Source: Lepidurus packardi
Lineage: Eukaryota; Arthropoda; Branchiopoda; Notostraca; Triopsidae
Direction of reading: 5' to 3'
NCBI GenBank assembly: GCA_023053545.1
Contig: JAKZAN010000002.1
Location: 8,428,790-8,492,789 of the forward strand
DNA: 64,000 bases
Shown here: positions 9,501 to 19,435 of the stretch, piece by piece
How positions within the stretch are numbered: position 1 is the first letter of the stretch
Layout: every line of letters begins with the position of its first letter
Position numbers and translations under genes: made by a program
The notes under the pieces: generated by a model
What the model was told of the DNA's origin: nothing
Databases searched by the model: none
The model's input: the letters and a program-made list of their open reading frames with translations, nothing else

Positions 9501-11301
9501 AAAAAGTAAATCAATTTTGTGAATATATAATTTAATCCCGTTCCATACAACAATATATAATTACATGTAGGGAAAGGCCTCCCAACCCAGAATAACCGAA
9601 TCATGTGTGACTGCACGGAGTCATGTATAAACAGTAAGGAATGTGAATGCAAGAAGGCTGACATTCCGTGTTGGTCGGCTTTGTGCCATAACGGAAGGAC
9701 TTGCGATCTTATCGATGAGAACATGGGTAAGCTTATTACCATACTGCTGCAAAGAAAAACGCGAAGATGACTACTCTAATTATTCAAAACAGAAACACAA
9801 GCGGGACCACGCGATGACCAGTCAGCGATTCAGTCCGCTGAACCACAATTCACTGATGCAGACATGGGTACGCATTTTGATTCTTCCTCCTAAATTGCTG
9901 ATTGATTTTTACTTTTCAATCATTTAAGCAGTCAACGAGGAGGCTATCCCTATGGAAGACGAACCACAGCCCTTAACTGAGGATGATTTATTTAAAAAAT
10001 TCAACTGCCAATGCAAAGATAATTATTGCGCACCAAAATTCTGTCCTTGTCGAACGACCGTTAATTTGCTGGATCCAACTGACCTCTCCCGTACAATAAA
10101 ATCTCTTCGATGCAGCACGACATGTCATAGAGGACGATTATGTTCAAACCAAGTTGAACGAAAAGGTAATTTTATTGAAGAATTCAAACTTACCCGATTA
10201 AGATTTAATTACTTTTTGCTCGACAGTTACTAATAAGTTGGAGACGCTTTTTCATTCCACGAAACTCAAGCATTTACGCACGGTGCTACCGTCGTTATAT
10301 GCTGCATATGCATGGATTCAGGCAAACATGCATCACTTTGAGGAGCATGTTACCATCCCCTACGTAAGGTATTCAATGGCACAAATTCCTCACCCTAAAA
10401 TTCCTTTTATAGTTGGAACAAAAATGGAAATTAAACAACAAAATGGAAAAGCGTATTAAGGAAACGGGGGCCTTGGATTACCCCACTGTAATCCTGGATC
10501 GTGATTTGGATGATTACTGGTACCGCTATAGAATTATTGCTCACACCCCGGATGATTTAGAAATTCTGCGCGATGCAAAGATCTGTCTTCTTTGGGCTTC
10601 CAATGCTGTGACAATTGAAGCTTCGACTAACCGAAGTCCATACAAATTGCTCGAGTATCAGGTAGAAAACAAGACATCTCTGCTATAACCTAACCTAAAC
10701 CATTACTTTTCGGCAGCTAGCGATGGATTCCAAATCTAAGGCTGGGAAGCAGCAGTCGTCTCATGCTACAACTGTCCTAAATTGGGCCGTAACACAAAAG
10801 GAACAAGGCAATCGCACAACGGTACGTGCGACCAGTTTTAAACATCCTTCGGTTCCGGCGTCGAGAAAATTGCGAGCCGGACCACTAAAGTTTGAAAACA
10901 TGCTGCCTACAGAAAAGACGCACTTAGTGTTATCGTGGCTTCTGAAGGAATCGAGTCTGGACAAAGGAATTAAAAAACTAGAAAAGGCCGACAATAGCGA
11001 TCTAAAATTAGATTCCCGGGCTATCTCGGATGGAGTTCTTGACCAGCGGGTTAACAAAGAATTTAACCGAGTATATACGTACCTCACACCGCAAGCCAAG
11101 ATTACCGTAAAAAAGCTCATCGCAGAAAAGCGCGGGAAAAAGCTATTTTGCTGTCCTGCATGCAGTCTACCGGCGAAAAACAAAACTGTACAGTGTGACC
11201 GATGCTTGTCATGGTTTCATTACCTTTGTGCAACGAATTTTCACATGGCGGAGCACAAGGATAAAGACTGGTTTTGTGGAACTTGTAGAAACAGCGACTA
11301 A
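6530..11301 (+). CDS. Integrase-type (DD35E) transposase with Cys-rich CXC-like modules and PHD finger, 16 exons
   Basis: Catalyses cutting and joining of the element ends (family knowledge). Exons: 6530-6889, 6942-7085, 7144-7356, 7416-7593, 7664-7896, 7976-8218, 8308-8929, 8986-9138, 9206-9334, 9383-9505, 9571-9726, 9793-9867, 9932-10165, 10227-10363, 10413-10661, 10717-11301; together 1277 codons plus stop, with no break. Domains: H2C2-type finger ending C-P-Y-C (about residues 95-155); integrase core with D170, D231 (TDNGTEF) and E267 (QGVVERAN), exactly D-35-E; an acidic linker with a duplicated segment; a GPY/F-like module (about 480-550); five Cys-rich clusters of the 'CKSDCETKRCRC' style (about 590-945); and a C-terminal PHD finger (C-x2-C, C-x2-C, H-x2-C, C-x2-C; about 1222-1274). 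The Cys clusters recall KRBA2/Ginger integrases. The final four codons lie inside the right inverted-repeat arm. It appears intact and possibly active. Confidence 0.9.
7981..8167 (+). repeat. Tandem duplication of a 73-bp identical stretch (114-bp period) inside transposase exon 6
   Basis: 7981-8053 is repeated base for base at 8095-8167. It encodes an acidic linker repeat ('EPEEDPFALASTSTANPVIE') twice. The acceptor-like CGACTCAG before exon 6 (ending 7975) is duplicated too, as ACTCAG ending at 8086. Both acceptors keep the same reading frame, so a form lacking 37 residues could be made by alternative splicing. Confidence 0.85.
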
Positions 11302-13665
11302 AACTAAATTTTGAAAAGCCGACAATGTTTGCACTGTGTGACCTCAAATCAGAACGACGATGGTTGAGTGCTGGGATGCGACGATGGTTGCTGGGGGACG
11401 GAAGAACCGATATAGCATAGCTTTCCAACCCTTTCGGACCGTATCTTTCCAAGCCTTTCGAAGACAAAACCTTCGGAAAACGTGTAAAATTTGTGTTGGC
11501 AGGAGGTAACGAAAAGAGTAAATAAACGGAAAATTTATTTCGGAAAAGGAGCTGCGTAAATTGTTAAAACATTTCACCAAACAGACAAGATAGATAAAAA
11601 CAAGGTTAACTTATGTATTCAAAGTTTTTAGACATACAAATTGAAAAAAATCACAAAATATGATAAAAGCACAATAAAAACCATTGAAAAAATCAAAAGC
11701 ATACAATGTCCGATTAAACTACAAATCGTAAACTGGATTACAAAAACCGGAAACACAAAAGCATGAAGAGGATCAAAAGCATGAGTAATTTTCCTATACT
11801 ATTTCATTCCGTCGATTACGCCGTCGTTTACTATAACGACAAATCATTAGGATAAAGTTTTGTAATTAAAGCATTTCAGAGCGTACCAGTAAACCATAAC
11901 TCCAAGTACGCAAATTACACAAACTGCAAGAACGACGAGGCTTGTAGCCACTCGAATGTAGGTACTTTCATCTAAAGAATCGAATTTAGCATATTCTATT
12001 AAAAGAAAATGTATTACTATACCGCAATGCTCAATACGAGCATAGTAGGGTGCCAGCGGGTGCCCCGTATCTTCGTTGAAACAGACGATGTCCCCGTCGT
12101 TGGGTCCAACCATGAAGGCACAGTCGCCATCACCAAGACACTCTTCACAATTATCAATTAAATTGCATTTTCCTGTAAGAAAAGAAAAAACGAAATTGGT
12201 AGCAAACGCCTTCACAGGAGATGGGAGGATATACCTTCCATGGTAAACAAGCTTCGCGCTCTTAGTAAGACCACAGTAAAATGAGAAGTGGAATACGGTC
12301 ATCCCAAGTACTTATATTGAATATATAGACTGTACTTATATTGTTATATTCCGACCAATAGGGGAAATCCTTGTCCTTAAATGCACTGCGCACTCTTCAC
12401 ATTTACGAATCCCCTTAACTTCCCTTCCCTTTACATCACATATACGAATATTATATTTTCAATTTCGATGCTAAGCATTTATTTGCTTTGTCTGCTACAT
12501 AAGTTCAATTGAAATTTTAATAAATATAGGCATTCCATTTAGTGAACATACCCGAGTGAACCAAACTTTTGAAAATATACACACATTTGGTGTATATTGC
12601 ACCATTATATTAAAAAAAGACATTTGCAGGCAATTCTTGAACATAGGGCAACCGATAGAGTTCAAAGTTGGGAACCTGAGTTCGGTATTGTGTAGAAAAA
12701 GCCCTTTCTCATAGCATGTTCACAGCACAAAGATAAACCACTTAATTTATTACATCAACAGGTTAAGTGTGCTATTAAATCTTATAAAAACTCTCTCAAA
12801 ATAGGACGCTTATGGGGATTTCTTGAACTTGGGCTCCCCGAGTTCGAACTCGGGTTACCCGAGTTCGAACTTGGGAAGCCCAAGTTCAGTATTGCGTAGA
12901 GAAAGGACTATTCACAGCTAGTTCACGACAAAAAGAGAAACCACTTAATTTATTACATCAACAGGTTAAGTGTGCTATTAAATCTTATAAAAACTCTCTC
13001 AAAATAGGACGCTTATGGGGATTTCTTGAACTTGGGCTCCCCGAGTTCGAACTCGGGTTACCCGAGTTCGAACTTGGGGAACCCAAGTTCAGTATTGCGT
13101 AGAGAAAGGACTATTCACAGCTAGTTCACGACAAAAAGAGAAACCACTTAATTTATTACATCAACTGGTTTAGTGTGCTATTAAATCTTATAAAAACTCT
13201 CCCAAAATAGGACGCTTATGGGGATTTCTTGAACTTGGGCTCCCCGAGTTCGAACTCGGGTTACCCGAGTTCGAACTTGGGGAGCCCAAGTTCAGTATTG
13301 CGTAGAGAAAGGACTATTCACAGCTAGTTCACGACAAAAAGAGAAACCACTTAATTTATTACATCAACAAGCTTATTATTTTATACAATTTTACGAAAGG
13401 TCTCTCAAACTTTTTAAAATCATAAGCAAGATTTTTATTCAATCAAATTTTACAATATTGTCTCAATTCTTGAACAATATAGGGCTATTACCGATAGAGT
13501 TCTAACTTTTGGGAACCCGAGTTCGGTATTGTGTAGAAAAAGCCCCTTCTCATAGCACGTTCACAGCACAAAGATAAACCACTTAATTTATTACATCAAC
13601 AGGTTAAGTATGCTATTAAATCTTATAAAAACTCTCTCAAAATAGGACGCTTATGGGGAATTCTT
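11288..13665 (-). repeat. Internal 2.37-kb inverted repeat, right arm
   Basis: Reverse-complement partner of 3897-6274 (coordinate sum 17562), without insertions or deletions. It begins inside the transposase stop region and ends inside a tandem unit. The next outward unit (13667-13740) is related to, but clearly diverged from, the matching left unit (3841-3896), so the identical zone stops within the array. Confidence 0.92.
11847..12302 (-). CDS. Small PSI-like Cys-rich, single-pass membrane protein (right-arm copy)
   Basis: Mirror copy of the gene at 5260-5715, with the same predicted residues, cysteine pattern, membrane helix and candidate small introns. The two copies point toward the transposase gene from both sides. 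Because it lies in the inverted repeat, the element carries two doses of this gene and conversion between arms can keep them identical. See the left copy for the structure and doubts about the start. Confidence 0.55.
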   Translation of the reverse strand: MTVFHFSFYCGLTKSAKLVYHGRYILPSPVKAFATNFVFSFLTGKCNLIDNCEECLGDGDCAFMVGPNDGDIVCFNEDTGHPLAPYYARIEHCGIVIHFLLIEYAKFDSLDESTYIRVATSLVVLAVCVICVLGVMVYWYALKCFNYKTLS

Positions 13666-13740
13666 GAGCTATATGTTTACCCAATAGTTCGAACTTATGC
13701 TGGGTAGCTCAAGTTCAGTATTATGTAGAGAGAGCACTTT
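12640..13740 (-). repeat. Tandem array of about 203-bp units (right array)
   Basis: Reverse complement of the left array, with clean cores near 12872, 13075 and 13278. The outermost unit (about 13661-13740) lies beyond the identical zone. It keeps 'AGTTCGAAC' but has lost most of the palindrome, showing what an unconverted unit looks like. Confidence 0.88.
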
Positions 13741-14413
13741 TTCCATCGCATTTTCAGAACAAAAAGAAACCAGTTAATTAATTTAATCAAGTTTACTACT
13801 CTATCATATGTATCGATTTTATTTAATACGCGAATACAAAGAGACCGAGCAACGCGGTCTCCTTTTCTTAACAACAACAAAAAAGTTTATTAACACTTTA
13901 TTCACTATTTTAACTGCATGAACAATACATGAAACGCAACGGTGTAATCACTAAGAAAGGGTTACATTCACAAGTACAAACTTGAATAGAAAGTAGGAGA
14001 TTTGACACAACGAAGGTCTATGTTTGGATGTCGAATGAGAAGTTTTAAGCATCCTTCGATTTCTATGAAATATATAAATACAAAATAGATTTAAAATGAA
14101 TCTGTGTCTAAGTTAAGTAACTTCACATAAGTTCACTAAATCTTTTCCGTTAAAAGAGATACCATTTGTTTATATTTTTGTTCACGGCTTGAATAAAGAA
14201 AGAATAACAATTTTCATAAGCTTTATACTGGAGAGAAAATACAATTAACAGCGACTCCAACGGATCATGTTTGCAAGTAGATAAAGTCACACCCAAAGCT
14301 ACACCCTTCTTTTGGAAAATGCCACGCCTCTGCAAAATGTGTCACGTCAAATATAAAGTTCATACTTTTAAGCATCGAACTTGGGCAGATGCCTCGCGTC
14401 CCAAGTTCAGTGT
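13741..14413. other. Unassigned DNA between right array and right terminal repeat
   Basis: This is AT-rich DNA with no exon or repeat I can support. Near 14370-14413, just inside the terminal repeat, there are extra fragments of the CCCAAGTTCG motif. There is no counterpart of the left-side envelope-like gene here, so that cargo is on one side only. Confidence 0.5.
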
Positions 14414-14480
14414 CTACCCAAGTACGAACTTGGGCTGCCCGAGCTCGAACTCGGGCAGATATCGAACTTGGGTCGCAACA
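14414..14480 (-). repeat. Terminal inverted repeat, right (67 bp)
   Basis: Reverse complement of the left end. The outer 15 bp are identical and the rest is similar, with the palindrome changed to CCCGAGTTCGAGCTCGGG on the complementary strand. It ends CGCAACA, followed directly by the AGGA duplication. Confidence 0.85.
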
Positions 14481-14484
14481 AGGA
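14481..14484. repeat. Target-site duplication, right copy (AGGA)
   Basis: AGGA follows the CGCAACA end directly and matches 1396-1399. Confidence 0.75.
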
Positions 14485-14637
14485 CATAGACAAACAGTAA
14501 ATTAGTATCGTTTTTGTGATCGTCTGCGAAAACAGACGATACAATTCGAAATTCAGCCTCGTATAATTTTGCAAAAATTCGCTAACGGTGAACCATAGAG
14601 GCGGTGAACTCACAATTAAAAACTTGTCCCGTTGGAA

Positions 14638-15262
14638 ATGGACGGTATTATAATTCGACCTGGCAGGAAAGAAGATTGCTCGGGCATACGAAAACTTATC
14701 CAAGAATTGGCTGACTATGAGAAAATGTCGGACGCCCCGAAGATCACAGTCGAAAGTAAAAACAAAGGGCGTGTGTACGGCATACATTTTATAGCTAAAG
14801 TAATTTTTTGTTTTCAGCTTTGGAAAAAGACGGTTTTGGAGAGCGTGCATTCTTTGAAACTCTGGTCGCAGAAAACACGCATTCCGATGGTGAAATCGTA
14901 GGCTTTGCTATTTACTTTTATAGTTACTCAACTTGGGAAGGAAAATCTATCTTTTTAGAGGATCTTTTTGTACAGCCAGCATTCCGAGCTAGAGGTATTG
15001 GAAAAGCGCTATTCCAAGGAACGGCTAAAGTAATGTATTCAATGCTGGTTCCTGAATTTGATTAATGAGATTTTCTAAATAGGTTGCGGTACAAGAAAAC
15101 TGTAAACGAGTTAATCTGGTTGTCCTGAATTGGAATAAGCCGACCATCGACTTTTATAAATACTTGGGTTTAGTAAACTTAACTGAAGAAGAGGGCTGGC
15201 TAAGTTTTCGTTTGAGTGGCCAAGCTTTACAAAAAGTTGCCGATAATGGCGACGCTGTTTAA
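14638..15262 (+). CDS. Diamine/thialysine N-acetyltransferase (SAT family, GNAT fold)
   Basis: Transfers acetyl from acetyl-CoA to polyamines or related amines in the cytosol (family knowledge). Exons 14638-14755, 14818-15029 and 15083-15262 give 169 residues, against about 171 in animal SAT1/SAT2. Landmarks: N-terminal 'IIIRPGRKEDCSGIRKLIQELADYEKM'-like segment (standard for the family); 'EIVGFAIYFYSYSTWEGKSI'; 'LEDLFVQPAFRARGIGKAL', the acetyl-CoA pyrophosphate loop (Q/RxxGxG/A); and 'VLNWNKPTIDFYKYLG' with the late Asn and Tyr of the GNAT core. The start ATG at 14638 precedes the first beta strand. Introns are 62 and 53 nt. The start codon is only 157 bp from the right end of the mobile element, so the promoter was split by the insertion. 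SAT1-like and SAT2-like substrates cannot be told apart here. Confidence 0.93.
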
Positions 15263-15622
15263 TTCCGTTTAATGCCGAAACTTATCATTCATGTGTGTAT
15301 GATGCTTTACCTAGTAAAATATCGCATTTGAAGAAGCTAGCGGATTTATAGAATTTATTTGCACAAAGCTTATATGTGTATGAATTTTTCCATTAACAAA
15401 ACAAACGACGGGTAAAATAACTGAGGTTATTTTCAGTTATTTTATGCGTAAACATGTTCAAGTTATTGAAAGTTCTGGATTTGAATAATAAAAAAATATG
15501 TTTAAATTTCGCGGTAAAAAGCCGCCATGTTACAAGACTCCGCCTTATGGGGGGGTCATCTTATTTCTTTAACACCGCCCAGTTCTTCAAGACAACCGGA
15601 GAGAAAACAAAAGAAAAAAATA
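15263..15622. other. Spacer between acetyltransferase and RYK genes
   Basis: No gene seen. It must contain the 3' end of the acetyltransferase transcript and the promoter/leader of the RYK gene. An upstream in-frame ATG at 15527 would add 32 residues to RYK. Confidence 0.5.
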
Positions 15623-17733
15623 ATGCCTTGGAACTTATGGTGTTGGGTTTTGGCTCAAATTTTAGTACAATTGTGCTTCGCCCATGTAAATCTCTACATT
15701 AGCCAGAGCGAAGTGAGAAGATTGCTAGGTAAATCTCTTTAGACTCTTAGAGTACAATGCATGTCTTGCGTGTTGTGTTGGGTGGCGTGTGGTGTGCTAA
15801 TTTATCTCAGCCAAGCGTGTTTTGACGTTCATTTTAAACATCAGATGGAATTGGTAAACTCGTGTATATCTTAGGAATGACCGCGGAGTTGTATTACGTG
15901 CGAGATGGGGTCGTTAATGCGTTTGCCCAACAGTTTGTCGTACCTGTGCCTTACCCGTTTGGAGAGCTTTGCTTTACATGGGAAAATGTGGGACCTAATA
16001 CAGTAATGCTATTTTTATCTTAAACTTTAAAGTCTTTAGAAATAAACTGTTAATCTTTTGGTAGGTGCCTTATTCAATAGCGGTTGCCTTTAGCAATTCA
16101 CAAGCTATGCATCAACCCACACTCAATGTCTCCAGCCAGGGCTCTCTTCCAAAGCAAACTCAACTCTTCTGTGTCGCTTTGCCTTGTACTGGCAAATCCC
16201 AATCGGAAGTAGACATCAAATTGCAAGTAGATTTTTATTTATCACCCAGCAAAGTGACCAGCGTAACGATTCTATGCAAGAAACTCTGCCTAGAAGGTAT
16301 ATATCAAGAAAAACCGCTTTTTCTGGTAACAATTAAAATTATGTATTTGCTTCAGGAGCTGATGAAGCAGTGTTGGCACATCCTGTACCTATGGAAGATC
16401 CCCACTACATCATAGAAATTGGCGTGAGTGTGGCGTGTTTGATAGTATTTTTGTTGCTGGGAGCCTTGGCCTTGGTTTACTGTCCGCGGAGTCATTTCTG
16501 CAAGCAACCACATAGCGCCGAAAACTTATCTCGTGCATCCTACAGTCCGGTCAATGGACTGCCCTTGACTGCCGTACAGGTTCCGTCTAGTAACCATTCG
16601 TTCGAAGATGCCTCATCACCGTTAGTGGAAGAGAAAGTCGAGAAAACTATCACCCAAATTCCTGCTGATCAAGTGAACATTGGACAACTGTTTCTAGAAG
16701 GCACATTTGGCTGTGTGTACTTAGGCTACTTAGATGACAATGAAAGCAAAGAGGTCTTCGTCAAAACCCTTAAACCGAACGCTTCCGCCCTACAAATGGA
16801 AATGATGCTGCAAGAAGGTTTGCGATTCGCCTTCTTATCCCATGCCAACATATTGTCCGTTATGGGCATGGCTGAAATGAAGGGCTCTACCCCGTTTATT
16901 CTTTATCCAGCGACGTGTTTTGGAAACTTAAAAAAGTAGTATTTTTTGTGTTGTTTTCTTTTACCATTCCATAAAAATCAATATCTTAGGTGGTTATTGC
17001 AAGTTAAGGGTAATATGGAAGGTCTACCTCACGCATTATGCACCCAAGATCTAGTCAGCATGGCCATTGAAGTGTTGAATGGTTTGCAGTATTTGCAACA
17101 GGAAAATATTATTCACAAAGACTTGGCAACGAGAAATTGCCTGTAAGAAATTTTATCCTTTCAAATAATCTTTTAATTCAGCTTTGTATAGGGTCGATGA
17201 TAACTATCACGTTCTTATTGCGGATACAGCTTTGTCACGAGATTTGTTTCCGAACGATTACCATTGTTTAGGCGACAATGAAAACAGGCCTGTAAAATGG
17301 CTAGCATACGAGACTTTAACTAGGCGTGAATATAGTTTTGCCTCAGATGTTGTAAGTTTTGTTCATTCGAAACTTTCTGAATCATACCAAATGTACCACT
17401 CGTTACCTTGCTTTGTTTCTGTAGTGGTCGTTTGGTGTATTGTTGTGGGAATTGACAACTTTGGCTCAACAGCCTTACGCAGACATTGACCCGTTCGAAG
17501 TCTCCAGATACCTTAAGGACGGATACCGATTGACGCAGCCTGTCTATTGTCCCGATGAATTGTAAGTTAAAACTTAATAATGACTTAGAAAAGTAATATT
17601 GGATCTTTTTCTGTATTTTAGGTACGCCGTTATGGCTTATTGTTGGGCTATCACTCCTACGGATAGACCGTCTGTTGCACAGCTACTCAAAGTGTTACAA
17701 AAGTTTCACATTCAGCTTAACTCGTATATTTAG
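15623..17733 (+). CDS. RYK: RYK/Derailed-type Wnt receptor pseudokinase (WIF domain, one membrane helix)
   Basis: Single-pass receptor that binds Wnt through its WIF domain (family knowledge). Exons: 15623-15728, 15875-16002, 16065-16296, 16356-16935, 16990-17142, 17192-17351, 17425-17561, 17622-17733; 535 residues. Signal peptide M-P-W-N-L-W-C-W-V-L-A; then the WIF domain, with 'LYISQSEVRRLLG', 'ELYYVRDGVVNAFAQQF' and 'FTWENVGP', its C-x3-C closing before the membrane helix ('IGVSVACLIVFLLLGALAL'). The kinase-like domain has a glycine loop G-T-F-G-C-V and Lys (VFVKTLK). It has H-K-D-L-A-T-R-N-C in the catalytic loop but A-D-T-A in place of DFG, the RYK hallmark of a dead kinase. 'YHCLGDNENRPVKW' is almost as in vertebrate RYK. 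I chose ATG 15623 because it starts a clean signal peptide; ATG 15527 is in the same frame. Confidence 0.95.
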
Positions 17734-17988
17734 TTTGAGTCATGTTTTTCTAACATAGATTACAAGTCAACGTTAAATATGTAAATATTTTTAAACGACA
17801 AAAATGTGAATCTGTAACCGAAAGCTTTTTTTTTAGCTTGGTCCTGTTCAACAACTTACTTCGTTTTTATAGCATTTTAACATAATAGTATTTTTGTTAA
17901 CGACCGTTGGTGAAAGTAGACCAGCTACTTATGACTTTTGGATACAAGTATTAGTCTGTTTCTTTTTTGTGGATGATTTCATTTGTTT

Positions 17989-19435
17989 TTATGGAGCTTG
18001 TTCAACGTTCGTGCGACTTTCTAACTGCATTGTTTCTGAAGGTACGAATGGTCCGAACTTATCGACGTTTGTTTGAAAGACGTCAGCTATCATCTCTGTA
18101 CTGTCTTGAACACTTCTAAAGCCCAGGACAGCCACAAAATTGCGCTGGCCCTGTTTTTCAGAAGTGGGTTCCAGAGTAGCCAGAGTAGTTTGCCCAGAGT
18201 CATCAGAATCATCAGAGTGGTTTGCCTGGGTTGCATAGGTCGTGGAAGCTATGTATTGACTTTGTACGCTATCGGAAGCGGCAATACTGTCTTCCAAATG
18301 CTGATGAACTGGATAGTTCTTAGCGTCTAACTGAGGAACGCGACGGAAAATTCCGTTTTCTTCGGACTGGCAAATGAAGTACAAGTACCGGTCGCAATCT
18401 ATGCCTTGAAGCCCATAACGGTGGGTAGTTTGGTCGTAGGCTAGTCGCAAGCATTTTCCGTTGTCTTCTGGTCCGGGACTTGCGCCTGAGGAAGACAGCC
18501 AGAGCTCTGATCCGATGTTTTGCAGTTGTCTAGTGCCCACGGACCAAATCCACAGCAATCCAGGGTTAATACCGCCAGTCCAGTAATTGGAACCTGGTTT
18601 CGTTCCAAAAATACTTTCTAGCGATTCGCAGTCCTTTATTAGTTTGTAACTTACCAACGGAACTTTTCAAGGCTGCAATGTGGCTAATTAGCTGAATTAG
18701 GTCTGCGGTACTTTGAGGTTCGACGAGTTTGCCTCCTAACTCCTGACATGAGCTAGAAGCGTCTTTCCAGTTCTGGCGCTTGTTGCTGTTATTACTAAAA
18801 TAATAGCAAGCCGAGTTACGAGGAGCCCCAGGCAATGAAGCAAAATGAGTGGGGCAGGAGTTTGAATTGGAGTTAGGGCTGACGTTGACGGTACTTATTA
18901 CACCTATAGAAATTTTTTTTTTTGTTTTTAACTTAATGCATCATTAGGAAGGGATTACTGTTACTGTGTTGAGTGAGTCGTAAGTCCGCAACGATGTTTT
19001 CCAATCCTGACACGCGTTGCTCGATTCCTAGGAGCCGCGAAACCAAGTTTTCCATAGCTTGCACCAAAGCTTCTTCTGTTTCGCTGGGTTCATTAGGATC
19101 AATTTGCTTTATTGTTTGGATCTGATTTGCAGTAGGTGAATTTAAAATAGGTGTTTTTTGTGGTTGTAATAAGCGGGTGTTTTTCTCGGGAAATTGGAGG
19201 GAAGCGCGTGATTGGCGATCTTCACCGCTTTCAGTGAAAGATGCGGCTTGATTGGTGAGATGTTCGATTTGGTGGTATTGTGCGCTGTTGGGTGCGTGGT
19301 GTGGGTCATCTCGAAAAATAACAGCTCCACCGTCTACAGTCGTTTAAAACTCGCATTTAAAATTGTGTTCAATTTACGTTTCTTACCAGCGAGCCTTAAA
19401 GACATGAACGTGAAGCACAAGCACGGGATTAGCAT
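17989..19435 (-). CDS. Secreted protein with coiled coil and C-type lectin-like domain
   Basis: Exons in gene order: 19435-19387, 19333-18965, 18903-18655, 18617-17989; 431 residues. Exon 1 is a signal peptide (M-L-I-P-C-L-C-F-T-F-M-S-L-R-L-A). Exon 2 is polar and ends in a heptad-like stretch ('ENLVSRLLGIEQRVSGLENIVADLR') that should oligomerise. Exons 3-4 form the lectin-like domain: 'CPTHF..', 'CYYFSNN..NWKDASSSCQELGGKLVEP', 'YWTGGIN', 'WIWSVGT', 'CLRL' and a final Cys pair (D-C-D ... F-I-C). The usual calcium EPN/QPD-WND signatures are not obvious, so sugar binding is uncertain. The tail is 130 residues, acidic and Ser/Thr-rich, without a membrane helix. The intron at 18618-18654 is only 37 nt. 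Confidence 0.82.

Larger units (their letters stand above)
1400..14480. mobile_element. 13.08-kb Ginger-like DNA transposon with TG..CA ends, integrase-type transposase and envelope-like cargo
   Basis: The left end starts TGTTGCGACCCAAGT and the right end is its exact reverse complement. The first 67 bp of both ends align with the same length. AGGA lies directly outside both ends (1396-1399 and 14481-14484), a 4-bp target duplication as expected for an integrase-type transposase. Order inside: terminal repeat, envelope-like pseudogene (minus), left 2.37-kb inverted-repeat arm with tandem array and PSI/TM gene, 16-exon transposase gene (plus), right arm, about 700 bp of unassigned DNA, terminal repeat. 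TG..CA ends, a short duplication and a DD35E integrase with PHD finger and Cys-rich modules fit the Ginger group. The 13-kb size, the long internal palindrome and the envelope-like cargo do not match what I know of that group. The family name is inferred; the borders are seen directly. Confidence 0.85.

Noticed and set aside
1400-14480. Maverick/Polinton
   Set aside because: No protein-primed DNA polymerase, protease, packaging ATPase or capsid gene seen. The duplication is 4 bp rather than 6, and the ends start TG rather than AG.
1400-14480. LTR retrotransposon with envelope
   Set aside because: No LTRs, no reverse transcriptase, and the ends are inverted, not direct, repeats.
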